Of a DNA stretch of 64,000 nucleotides, positions 9,114 through 17,469 are shown piece by piece. Position 1 is the first letter of the stretch. Each line of letters opens with the position of its first letter. Source of the DNA: an uncultured Methanobrevibacter sp. (lineage in GTDB: Archaea; Methanobacteriota; Methanobacteria; Methanobacteriales; Methanobacteriaceae); assembly GCF_937881195.1 (NCBI RefSeq), contig NZ_CALGFC010000023.1, forward strand, positions 18,158 through 82,157, read 5' to 3'. A program made the translations under genes and the position numbers. Below the pieces are notes generated by a model. The model saw only the letters and a list, made by a program, of their open reading frames with translations. It was not told where the DNA came from and searched no databases.

Positions 9114-9665
9114 CTAAGTACCATCCATAGCATAACCCGCTTCAAAAGCTTGTATATTCTTTTTTTCAGTACCTGGAGGAACACTCTGTAAAATAGCCTT
9201 TTTAGCAGCATCATGAGAAATAACATTAGTAATTTTTGAAATAGCGCCCACCATTACAATATTAGCTACTATTCTAAGACCGATATCATTCATCGCAGTT
9301 TTAGTTACTCTTGCATAGTATAAATTAATATTATGCTCTTTTAAAAAGTCTTCTATTTCAGATTCATCAATCATGTCAGGATCTATTATAAGAGTACCTT
9401 CATCTTTTAAATCACCAATATATGCCAATAATGCTTCATGAGACATAGCCACCAATATATCAGGACTTATTACTTTAGGATAATGAATTTCATTATTAGA
9501 AAGCACAACTTCAGTTTTTGAAGCCCCTCCTCTTGCTTCAGGACCATAAGACTGGGTTTGAACTGCATTAATCCCATCAAAGAGAGAAGCTGCTTTTCCG
9601 ACAATTATTCCTGCCAATATAACACCTTGTCCTCCAAATCCTGCTATTCTTAGTTCTTTTCGCAT
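9114..9665 (-). CDS. korC: 2-oxoglutarate:ferredoxin oxidoreductase, gamma subunit
   Basis: KorC is the gamma subunit of the ferredoxin-dependent 2-oxoacid oxidoreductase. The hallmark N-terminus RIAGFGGQGVILAG and the GPEARGGASKTEV motif are present, and the 183-residue length is typical. The frame extends upstream to 9692. GAGGT lies about 7 bases before the ATG at 9665, so the longer form is unlikely. It follows korB after 172 bases and precedes sucC, giving the order korD-korA-korB-korC-sucC. Confidence 0.93.
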   Translation of the reverse strand: MRKELRIAGFGGQGVILAGIIVGKAASLFDGINAVQTQSYGPEARGGASKTEVVLSNNEIHYPKVISPDILVAMSHEALLAYIGDLKDEGTLIIDPDMIDESEIEDFLKEHNINLYYARVTKTAMNDIGLRIVANIVMVGAISKITNVISHDAAKKAILQSVPPGTEKKNIQAFEAGYAMDGT

Positions 9666-9837
9666 AAAATTACCTCTTATAAAAAAATACATATTATAAA
9701 AATAAAACGCTTGAAAAATAACTCATTTAGAATTAATTTTTATAAAAATATATTTTAAAATATCTTTTAGATATCTTTTAAAATAGCTTTTAAATATCTT
9801 TTATAAAAATAAGATTTATAGAATTATTAATTAGTTT

Positions 9838-10800
9838 TTAATCATCAAATTCATCAATATATGCTGATTTGATAGCTAAATTTCGACCACACTGTTCAAC
9901 AGAAAGATCACAAACATTTTCAGTTAGTTCTTTTCTAGTATTATTGACAAATTCACCTACAATAATCTTTCCCTGAAGTTCATCATAGCTCATTTTGTTA
10001 GCTTTTCTTATATTAATACTATTTTCTTTAAATGCATTAATCATATCAACAGGAGTTCTGAGTTTATTTTTTCTTCCATAATATGTAGGACATTGAGAAA
10101 CAATCTCAACAAAAGAAAATCCAGGGTTTAATAATGCCTTTTTAATAGAATTTGAAAGTTGTAATGGATGAGCAGTTGTCCATCTAGAAACATATGTTGC
10201 ACCAGCAGCAGTTACAAGTTCTGCTAAATTAAATGGTTTATCTCTAGAACCATAAGGCGCAGTTGTTCCAAAACTACCCTCAGGAGAAGTAGGACTAATT
10301 TGTCCACCAGTCATTCCATAAATATTATTATTAACACAAATTACAGTGATATTGATATTCTTTCTAGCCCCATGAATTAAATGGTTTCCACCAATAGAAG
10401 CAGCATCTCCATCTCCAGTAAATACAACAACATTTAAATCAGGGTTTCCTACCTTCAATCCAGTAGCAAATGTAATCGCCCTTCCATGAGTAGTATGTAA
10501 TGAGTCACAATTAACATAACCTGGAATACGTGATGAACATCCTATGCCTGATACTAAGCATACTGTTTCAAAATCAATTTTTGCAGATTCAATTCCCTTA
10601 AAGAAAGTATTCATAGCAATTCCATTCCCACATCCTGCACAGAATATATTGGGAAGCCTATCTTTTCTAAGATATTTCATAAAAGGATTTTGATTATTTT
10701 TAATAATTTTATTTTTAGAATTTTGTTTATTATCCAAATCATTAATTGATTTTTTATTTAATTCTTTATTTGATTCTTTATTTGAATTAATAGTTACCAT
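9838..10800 (-). CDS. korB: 2-oxoglutarate:ferredoxin oxidoreductase, beta subunit
   Basis: KorB is the thiamine-pyrophosphate-binding subunit. CAGCGNGIAMNTFFKG near residue 55, the GDGDAASIGGNHLIHGARKN thiamine-diphosphate motif and the NNNIYGMTGGQISPTSP loop are all clear. The 320 residues include a ~35-residue Asn/Lys-rich N-terminal extension before the conserved part, more than most homologues have. An AAGGGG ribosome-binding site precedes the ATG, and the gene begins 11 bases after korA ends. 2-oxoglutarate is the inferred substrate because sucC is adjacent and this arrangement recurs in Methanobacteriales. Confidence 0.94.
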   Translation of the reverse strand: MVTINSNKESNKELNKKSINDLDNKQNSKNKIIKNNQNPFMKYLRKDRLPNIFCAGCGNGIAMNTFFKGIESAKIDFETVCLVSGIGCSSRIPGYVNCDSLHTTHGRAITFATGLKVGNPDLNVVVFTGDGDAASIGGNHLIHGARKNINITVICVNNNIYGMTGGQISPTSPEGSFGTTAPYGSRDKPFNLAELVTAAGATYVSRWTTAHPLQLSNSIKKALLNPGFSFVEIVSQCPTYYGRKNKLRTPVDMINAFKENSINIRKANKMSYDELQGKIIVGEFVNNTRKELTENVCDLSVEQCGRNLAIKSAYIDEFDD

Positions 10801-10811
10801 GAAAAAACCCC

Positions 10812-11969
10812 TTAATTTATTTCCTTAATTTTAGATAATATTTCGCTAGGTTTATGAAGTTCCCCACCAATTTTTGGAATTAAATAAACATTAGGTTTAT
10901 TTTCATCTACTAAACCAGCAACCCTTTCTACTTCATGGACCATTTGCCCAAGATTCATTTCAACTACAACTAAATTTTTAGCTGATTCAGCTGCTTTTAA
11001 TATTTGAGCTTCAGGGAAAGGCCAAGGAGTATCAATTTTTATTGAACCAACTTTTAATCCTTTTTCCCTACCTAATTCAACAGCTGTAAAAACAGACCGC
11101 ACAGGAGCACCATATGAAATAATAATAGTATCTGCATCATCACAAAAGCTTTCATGAACGGATACAATTTCTTCCCGATTATTCAATATTTTATTACATA
11201 AACGACTAATAAGTTTTTCATGAGCTTTAGGATCTGAAGAATCAGGATAACCTCTTTCATTATGAGTTAAACCAGTCACAGAAACATTATATCCTTCTCC
11301 AAATGGAGCCATTGGAGGCGTACCATTTTTATCGGCTTTAAATGGAAGATAAGGGTTATTTTCACTAAAATTATTAGGATTTTCTTTAGGCATTATTCTT
11401 TTTACTATATCTACTTTATCAGGAATAGTTATTTTTTCCCTCATATGCCCAATTACTTCATCGGCGGCTAAAATAACAGGAATCCTATATTTTTCAGCTA
11501 AATTAAATGCTTTAACTGTAAAATCAAAAAACTCTTGAACAGATGAAGGAGAGATGGCGATTGGTTCGTAATCCCCATGTGAACCCCATCTCATCTGCAT
11601 CATATCCCCTTGAGAAGCCATAGTTGGTTGTCCAGTAGACGGCCCCCCTCTTTGTACATCTACAATAACAAGAGGTGTTTCAGTTATATGAGCATAACCA
11701 ATATTTTCTTGCATAAGTGAAAATCCTGGACCAGATGTGGAAGTCATTGCTTTCAAACCACTCCAACTTGCACCAATTATTGCCCCAACAGCACCAATTT
11801 CATCTTCCATTTGAAGGAAAGAACCTCCATGTTTTGGAAGAAGTCCAGCTAAATCTTCAGCTACTTCAGTAGAAGGAGTAATTGGGTAGCCTGCAAAAAA
11901 TCTACATCCCGCTTTAATAGCTCCATGAGCACAAGCTTCATTTCCCTGAACAAATAATTCTTCAGACAT
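10812..11969 (-). CDS. korA: 2-oxoglutarate:ferredoxin oxidoreductase, alpha subunit
   Basis: KorA is the alpha subunit, containing the pyrimidine-binding and transketolase C-terminal-like domains. MSEELFVQGNEACAHGAIKA, GYPITPSTEVAEDLA and TSTSGPGFSLMQENIGYA are characteristic. The frame is open back to 12011 inside korD, but GGAGG lies 7 bases before the ATG at 11969. That gives 385 residues and a 1-base gap after the korD stop, indicating translational coupling. Confidence 0.94.
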   Translation of the reverse strand: MSEELFVQGNEACAHGAIKAGCRFFAGYPITPSTEVAEDLAGLLPKHGGSFLQMEDEIGAVGAIIGASWSGLKAMTSTSGPGFSLMQENIGYAHITETPLVIVDVQRGGPSTGQPTMASQGDMMQMRWGSHGDYEPIAISPSSVQEFFDFTVKAFNLAEKYRIPVILAADEVIGHMREKITIPDKVDIVKRIMPKENPNNFSENNPYLPFKADKNGTPPMAPFGEGYNVSVTGLTHNERGYPDSSDPKAHEKLISRLCNKILNNREEIVSVHESFCDDADTIIISYGAPVRSVFTAVELGREKGLKVGSIKIDTPWPFPEAQILKAAESAKNLVVVEMNLGQMVHEVERVAGLVDENKPNVYLIPKIGGELHKPSEILSKIKEIN

Positions 11970-11970
11970 A

Positions 11971-12237
11971 TTATTCCTCCAAATCCTCTTTATCAGACCT
12001 ATTATCCCCATTATTGTCTTTTTTTATTTCTTCATCATCAAAATCTTCGACAGTAATAGCTTGATCAGGACACATCAATTCACAAAGATGGCATTTATTA
12101 CATTCTACCTCATTAACCGGACAGGGTAAATAAACACCTTTTTTGTTCTCATTAGATGATTTTATATAAACATGCTTAGGACAAGATTCAATACATAAAT
12201 CACATCCTTTACATAAGTCAGATTCTATTTTAATCAT
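11971..12237 (-). CDS. korD: 2-oxoglutarate:ferredoxin oxidoreductase, delta (ferredoxin-like) subunit
   Basis: KorD is an 88-residue dicluster ferredoxin subunit that passes electrons from the oxidative decarboxylation site to ferredoxin, or the reverse in CO2-fixing direction. Two [4Fe-4S] motifs are visible: CKGCDLCIESCP and CNKCHLCELMCP. The acidic C-terminus (DDEEIKKDNNGDNRSDKEDL) is not part of the fold. It is the first gene of the korDABC operon. Confidence 0.93.
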   Translation of the reverse strand: MIKIESDLCKGCDLCIESCPKHVYIKSSNENKKGVYLPCPVNEVECNKCHLCELMCPDQAITVEDFDDEEIKKDNNGDNRSDKEDLEE

Positions 12238-12894
12238 GAAAATCTCCTATAAATTCTCTGTAATAAATCATTAGTAAATAATTGATAAAATTTTATTTTA
12301 CTATGTTATCTAAATAAAATTATAAGAACTTTTAAGAACTTTTAAGAACTTTTAAGAACTTATGAAAATCTTTAAGATATCAATATAATTATTAAATATC
12401 AATAATATCTTAATCAACCTTAGATTAATATATAATATTTTTATTATGATATATAGATTTATTTTATTAATTAATAAAATTATTCATTAAAGTATTCATT
12501 ATAATATTAATAATATTATTAATGTTATAAAAATATAAAACAGAATATTAATAAGAAAAAAAGAATTTTAGTAATAAAATAGAATACTAGCAAATATAGT
12601 TTTAATAAATAAACTACAATTAAATTTTTTTATAAAATCATTATTATAATTTTATAAATAATAATATTGGATATAATGTAAAAAATAGAATAAAAAGAAT
12701 ATATAGTAACTAAAATAAGCAAATAATTAGAATATGTAAATTAAACTTAAAAAGTATATTAAATCATCAATAACAAATTTTAAAAAATTAAATATTAATT
12801 AAAAAAATAATTATATTTAGTTAAAGATAAGTTGAAAAAAGATAAAAAATAATATATTTAAAATTAAGAAATAATATATTTAAAAATTAAAAAA
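12238..12894. other. AT-rich spacer with a 10-base tandem repeat
   Basis: The spacer between the korD promoter side and the end of the MreB gene contains TTTAAGAACT repeated about four times at 12322-12361. The rest is simple A/T. No gene or structured RNA was seen. Confidence 0.6.
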
Positions 12895-13968
12895 TTATTT
12901 CATTGCTTTTAAACGAACTTCAGGTTCTAAAGCCCTTGGTTCTGCTGCAACAATAGCTGCCCCTTTAGCTACGACAGTCATTGGGTCATCAGAAATAGAT
13001 ACAGGGATGGATAATTCATCACATATTCTTTCTTTTAGACCTCTTAATTGGGAACTTCCACCAACAGCAACACTATTATGATAAACACCAGTTATTAATT
13101 CGGGAGAGAGTCTTTCTAATACAATATTTAAACCATTAATAATTTCTTGAATTATTGGTTCAGCAGCATCAGCTACAAGTAAAGAATCAATGACTACCTT
13201 TTTAGGCCTGTTAGTTTCAGCAGATTTACCGATTATTTCAGTAGTTTCAACTTCTAAATCTTCACTACAATGGAACATACCAACCTTAATTTTAGCAGCT
13301 TCAGCATCATGTATACCAATTCCAACATTATATTTCTCTTTGACAAGATTTACAATATTATTATCAATATCATCCCCACCGACCCGTACAGTTTCAATAT
13401 CAGTTATACCTCCAAGAGAAATAACAACTAAATCAGTAGATCCTGCACCAATATCAACGACCATTGTTCCATCTGGTTCTGCAATAGGCAATCCAGCACC
13501 AATAGCTGCAGCTAATCCTTCACTAATAACTAAAACATAACTTGCTCCAGCATCCCTACCTATTTTTTCAGCAGCTTCTCTTTCTACTTCGGAAGCATCT
13601 CCAGGAATTCCAATGACAATCCTACCAACAGAATCTCCTTCTTTAATACCTATTTCCATAGCTTTGACTAATAAAGCTTGAGCCTGAGCAATACTTTCAA
13701 TAACACCTTTTTTCAAAGGTCTGAGTGCTACAATATCTTCAGGAGTTCTACCAAGCATTAATTTTGCTTCTTCACCAACAGCTAAAACAGCAGAACTATC
13801 TTCTTTTTTTACAGCTACCACTGAAGGTATTTGATATAAATCAAATTTATCCCCAGAAGGTTTTGCAATTACAGTATTTAAAGTACCTAAATCAATACCT
13901 AAACTATTAGTAATTCCTTTTTTAGGTTCTGTTTTCTTTTTATTATCATTACTTCCAAATAGTTTCAT
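12895..13968 (-). CDS. mreB: MreB-like actin-family rod-shape protein
   Basis: This is an actin/Hsp70-fold ATPase of the MreB family. Bacterial MreB forms membrane-associated filaments that guide wall synthesis, and in archaea it is found in rod-shaped pseudomurein-walled methanogens. The actin signature motifs are in order: SLGIDLGTLNTVIA (phosphate 1), VVDIGAGSTDLVVISLGG (phosphate 2) and SVAVGGSSQLRGLKERI (adenosine). The 357 residues include a ~20-residue Lys-rich N-terminal tail that could bind membrane. No mreC or mreD lies nearby. An AAGAGGAA ribosome-binding site precedes the ATG. A role in wall morphogenesis is inferred from the family. Confidence 0.9.
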   Translation of the reverse strand: MKLFGSNDNKKKTEPKKGITNSLGIDLGTLNTVIAKPSGDKFDLYQIPSVVAVKKEDSSAVLAVGEEAKLMLGRTPEDIVALRPLKKGVIESIAQAQALLVKAMEIGIKEGDSVGRIVIGIPGDASEVEREAAEKIGRDAGASYVLVISEGLAAAIGAGLPIAEPDGTMVVDIGAGSTDLVVISLGGITDIETVRVGGDDIDNNIVNLVKEKYNVGIGIHDAEAAKIKVGMFHCSEDLEVETTEIIGKSAETNRPKKVVIDSLLVADAAEPIIQEIINGLNIVLERLSPELITGVYHNSVAVGGSSQLRGLKERICDELSIPVSISDDPMTVVAKGAAIVAAEPRALEPEVRLKAMK

Positions 13969-14037
13969 ATAAATTCCTCTTAGTTATCTTAATTGCATAA
14001 TAATATAATAATATTAACGAATAAATAATATCATATT

Positions 14038-14122
14038 AAAATTAATTATTTTAAAATTAATTATATTAAAATTAATTATATTAAAATCAATTATATTAAA
14101 ATTTATTGTATTAAAATTAATT
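14038..14122. repeat. 15-base tandem repeat upstream of mreB
   Basis: Five to six imperfect copies of TATTAAAATTAATTA lie between the mreB start and the end of the next gene upstream. They fall where the mreB promoter would be expected, so a promoter inside the array is possible. Confidence 0.6.
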
Positions 14123-14142
14123 TTTTATTTATATTAAATATA

Positions 14143-14778
14143 TTAATTTTCATTTTCAATAATATCTTTGAAATCAATCAAAAATACATTATTATTAGCA
14201 GCTATTTTTCTAATTTTCCCAACATCCTCTTTGTTTTCAATTGAAATAAGGATTGTTGATAAAACAACATCACTCATATTAAATAATGGAGTTAACATGG
14301 TCTGTAAAAAATTAGGAAGGTTAATTCTTAGCTTTAAATCAGTTTCAATAAACCCAGTGGTTTGATCTTCCAACAATATAGAAAATTGAGAACTATTTCT
14401 TTCTGCATCACCCACAAGTTTCTTGAGAGCATCATCAGGAGCCACAAGTAAAGTTAAATTAGGTTCATTTCCTACATAGAAAGGAGCTATTTGAATATAT
14501 GCCCCACCATTTTCTTTACAAACATAGCTAAGTTCCCTTATTTTATCAGAATCTCCATATAACATGATAAAATCAAATTTCTTATGAACATAAGATTCTT
14601 CCAAAGTAACATGTTCTCTAAAAAGTATTTTAACTCTATCTTTAGAAGCAATAGCCGCATAAGCTATATTATTAACTAGTTCTTCATTTCCAGCGGCAAC
14701 ACACCACAATTTATCTGAACTTTGTTCATTAGAAACTTTAGCAGCTTTTCTTAGAACTTGTATTTTATCTTCTATCAT
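14143..14778 (-). CDS. Unknown conserved-looking protein upstream of mreB
   Basis: I do not recognise this family. The 212-residue product (from ATG 14778, AGGA 10 bases upstream; a GTG at 14787 or an upstream GTG at 14808 are alternatives) is soluble with mixed alpha/beta character. It contains WCVAAGNEELVNNIAYAAIA, then KFDFIMLYGDSDKIRELSY, then a C-terminal VVLSTILISIENKEDVGK segment that could be a second alpha/beta unit. No signal peptide, membrane segment or metal-binding motif is visible. It sits directly upstream of mreB on the same strand, but the repeat-filled spacer gives little support for co-transcription. Confidence 0.6.
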   Translation of the reverse strand: MIEDKIQVLRKAAKVSNEQSSDKLWCVAAGNEELVNNIAYAAIASKDRVKILFREHVTLEESYVHKKFDFIMLYGDSDKIRELSYVCKENGGAYIQIAPFYVGNEPNLTLLVAPDDALKKLVGDAERNSSQFSILLEDQTTGFIETDLKLRINLPNFLQTMLTPLFNMSDVVLSTILISIENKEDVGKIRKIAANNNVFLIDFKDIIENEN

Positions 14779-15612
14779 TATGTTCACGTCCTGTGCATAA
14801 TTATACACAATACACTACAAGGATTATGTAAATTCAAGAATTCTTTAAATTATTAAAAACCAAATCTATTACATTCCATTTAGTCAAAATAAAAGAATAA
14901 TCAAAAACATAAAAAACAGTTTTTAATAAAAAATTAAATTTAAAATCTGTTTATGCCTATAAATATATAAAAATTAAATAGATATTTTTAAATATTATGG
15001 ACTCATCATGTAACATAATAAGATATATTCTATTAATATTTAAATTTATTCTTTTATAATTTTTTTATATTTTCTATTGATAACTTAATAGTCAATGCAT
15101 ATAAAATAAATTTATCAATAAACAATACTTATAATGTAAAATGATATTTAATAAACAACATGTAAGATTTAAGAAATAAAAAGGAATTAAAAATATAGAA
15201 TAATTATAAAAAATTTAATATTTATGTATAATGTTAAAAAAATTTTTATTAAAGCGTTTCAATAGTTTTTATTATAATTAAAGATTTTTCATTGAAAAAA
15301 AAACATTTTAACTTTTTTATATATTAAATTGAGCCTTTTTAAAAAAATATTGATTGGAAAATCAATTAATTAAGAATTCATATTATTATACCATACAATA
15401 AAAAATAATAAAAAATAAAAATAAAAATAACAACAATAATAAAAATGTGAATTTTACCTTTTACTTCTTATATCATTAGTATATTTTCAATCAATTAATT
15501 TTTTAATCAGTTTATAAAATTAATAAATTTAAAATATTTACAAATAAATTAATTATTTTTCCCCATATTATCAAAAAATATTTTCAAATAAAAAATAGTA
15601 TTATAAGGCCAA
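14779..15612. other. Long AT-rich spacer, no gene seen
   Basis: The stretch contains a perfect small hairpin TTGATT-GGAA-AATCAA near 15350, followed by a related ATTTTCAATCAATTAATT near 15484. There is also a TATA-like CTATAAATATATAAAAA around 14958. No reading frame or RNA gene is convincing. Confidence 0.5.
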
Positions 15613-15999
15613 TTATGATTCAAAATCTTCTTTGATCTCTTCAACATACATTAATGGATAATTAAGATCATCTATAAATTTCATGCGAATAATTGCTAAT
15701 ATTCCATTAACTTTTGAGTAAATTTTAACATCAAGCATTTCACCAGTTAAAGAAGTATAATCAAACTTAGAAATTTCTTTTTCTAGTAGATCTAAATTAA
15801 TTTTAACTTCAACTTTATCAATAGCTGGTTGAAGAGAAAGAGAATTTTCAATTGCATTCTCTAAATTATTTACTGTTTCTTTATTTAAAGGAGTACCAAT
15901 AAACTGATGGAAAAGAGCACCCATACTTATTGCTCCTTCAAATATTGCCCGTTCTCTATTTGTAATATTATAAAAAAATTCTTTTTCAACGTCTACCAT
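15613..15999 (-). CDS. mptD: Dihydroneopterin aldolase, archaeal MptD family
   Basis: MptD cleaves 7,8-dihydroneopterin to 6-hydroxymethyl-dihydropterin and glycolaldehyde in methanopterin biosynthesis. The 128-residue protein carries the family hallmark NRERAIFEGAISMGALFHQFIGTPL, followed by a KVEVKINLDLLEKE strand-helix and the C-terminal MRMKF-like strand (IRMKFIDDLNYPLMYVEEI). A GGGGAA precedes the ATG. It stands alone between two spacers. Together with GTP cyclohydrolase III further along, it represents the pterin branch in this window. The assignment rests on recognised family motifs. Confidence 0.82.
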   Translation of the reverse strand: MVDVEKEFFYNITNRERAIFEGAISMGALFHQFIGTPLNKETVNNLENAIENSLSLQPAIDKVEVKINLDLLEKEISKFDYTSLTGEMLDVKIYSKVNGILAIIRMKFIDDLNYPLMYVEEIKEDFES

Positions 16000-16379
16000 G
16001 AAAATTCCCCATATAATAATTCATTTATATCATTTTAACTTCAGAAATACTTTATAAAATGATATTTTATAAAATTACTTAATAAAATTACTTTATAAAA
16101 TAAGGATATATAAAAAATAATATATAAAATAGTATATTATTGAAAATATTCCATAAAATTTTTTATTTATATACTTTTATTTTATATCTTATATGCATTT
16201 ATTTATATAATATCTCAATTAATTTTTAAAAAGCTTTTATATTCCAAATTATTAATTAGTTAGTAAAATATGAGATAAATAAATGAATAGAATATCATGA
16301 TAAACTAAATAAAATAGAGTAAATAAAAAATTATGAAAGAGAAATAAATTATTAAATACCCAAATAATTAATATTTAAT
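16000..16379. other. AT-rich spacer, no gene seen
   Basis: TTATAAAATTACTT-type near-repeats occupy 16060-16110; the remainder is unstructured A/T. Nothing gene-like was found. Confidence 0.55.
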
Positions 16380-17105
16380 TCAAGTGCTGAAATCACCATT
16401 CAACCAATTAATTTTAGATGCTATTATATCAGGATTAAATGGAACAAAATAGGCAAAAAATAAAGCCCCTGATATTATCAACACAAAAATTAATATAAAC
16501 AATCTATCTTCTTTGATAGGATAGAAATATGAAAGAACCAATCCTAAAATCAAAAACAATAAACAAATAATTAAAGCATTCGAAGTATTTGGATTTTCTT
16601 TTGTGATTGTTTCATTTACTGGACCTAAAGTACTCATATCTCCAGTGACAATTAGCCTATTTGTTGTAAAACCCGGAGGGTCACAGGTAATCAAATACAA
16701 TCTTTGAGTATCATTATGAACTGGCAATAAATAGCTAGCAGGCACAATTGTTGAATTTTTAACAGTGTAATTAATTTGACCTATTTCAGGCCATTCTAAA
16801 ATAATATTATCTCCCGCCTTAAGTTCATTTAAACGTAGAAAAGGAGAACTATAACTTGTCCTATGACCAAACAATATTACATCACCTTTTGAAGGAAGTT
16901 TTGAAACTTCTTCATGATAAACCCCCTGAGAGATAGAAATGTTATTTATTTTTTCATTAACCCCAATAGAAGGTATTAAAACCACCGGAGAAGATATATC
17001 TTTCTCAACAGATAACTTTGATGAATAGTATGATACTTCTAATAAAGCATACATACCAACCACTATAAGGCCCACAATAACCACGATTGTTGCAAGTTTT
17101 ACCAA
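16380..17105 (-). CDS. Sortase with extra C-terminal membrane segments
   Basis: Sortases cut a C-terminal sorting signal and join proteins to the cell surface. All three catalytic residues are visible: His81 in LFGHRTSYSSPF, Cys141 in LITCDPPGF and Arg150 in TNRLIVTG. A membrane segment at residues 5-23 anchors the N-terminus. Two further hydrophobic segments (about 177-194 and 201-221) follow the catalytic domain, so the enzyme probably spans the membrane three times. The 241 residues begin at TTG (17105), which GGTGA precedes. Its neighbour is the membrane-anchored DUF515/CpaB-like protein, a possible partner or substrate. The class is uncertain (D/E-like). Confidence 0.85.
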   Translation of the reverse strand: MVKLATIVVIVGLIVVGMYALLEVSYYSSKLSVEKDISSPVVLIPSIGVNEKINNISISQGVYHEEVSKLPSKGDVILFGHRTSYSSPFLRLNELKAGDNIILEWPEIGQINYTVKNSTIVPASYLLPVHNDTQRLYLITCDPPGFTTNRLIVTGDMSTLGPVNETITKENPNTSNALIICLLFLILGLVLSYFYPIKEDRLFILIFVLIISGALFFAYFVPFNPDIIASKINWLNGDFST

Positions 17106-17469
17106 ATTTTCACCATATTAAGATAAATTTTATATAATAAGCCCATAACATACAATAGAGAAATAAATAATTTTAGAGAAATAAAATTTAATTAATAATT
17201 ATAATCTTATTAAAATTTAATAATCAAATTAGAATAATAAAATATAAAATAGCAAATATTTATTTATAATATATTTATTAAAAATAAGTAATATATATAT
17301 TATATGTATCTTGATGAATATTTATATAATTTGCTATTATGTTTTATAATACACAAATGAGTATTTTGATATTATAGCTAATCAAAAAATATTAATATAA
17401 ATAATAATTCAATATTATTCATATAAAGTTCAATTGATTTATATTACTCTTAAAAATTACTAATTTAAA
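17106..17469. other. AT-rich spacer, no gene seen
   Basis: This spacer between the DUF515 gene and the sortase is simple A/T and includes TATATATTATATG near 17293. A promoter for the sortase may lie here. No gene-like content was seen. Confidence 0.5.

Noticed and set aside
9666..9692. Longer korC start
   Set aside because: The additional residues (Phe/Ile-rich) are not family-like and GAGGT lies properly placed before the inner ATG.
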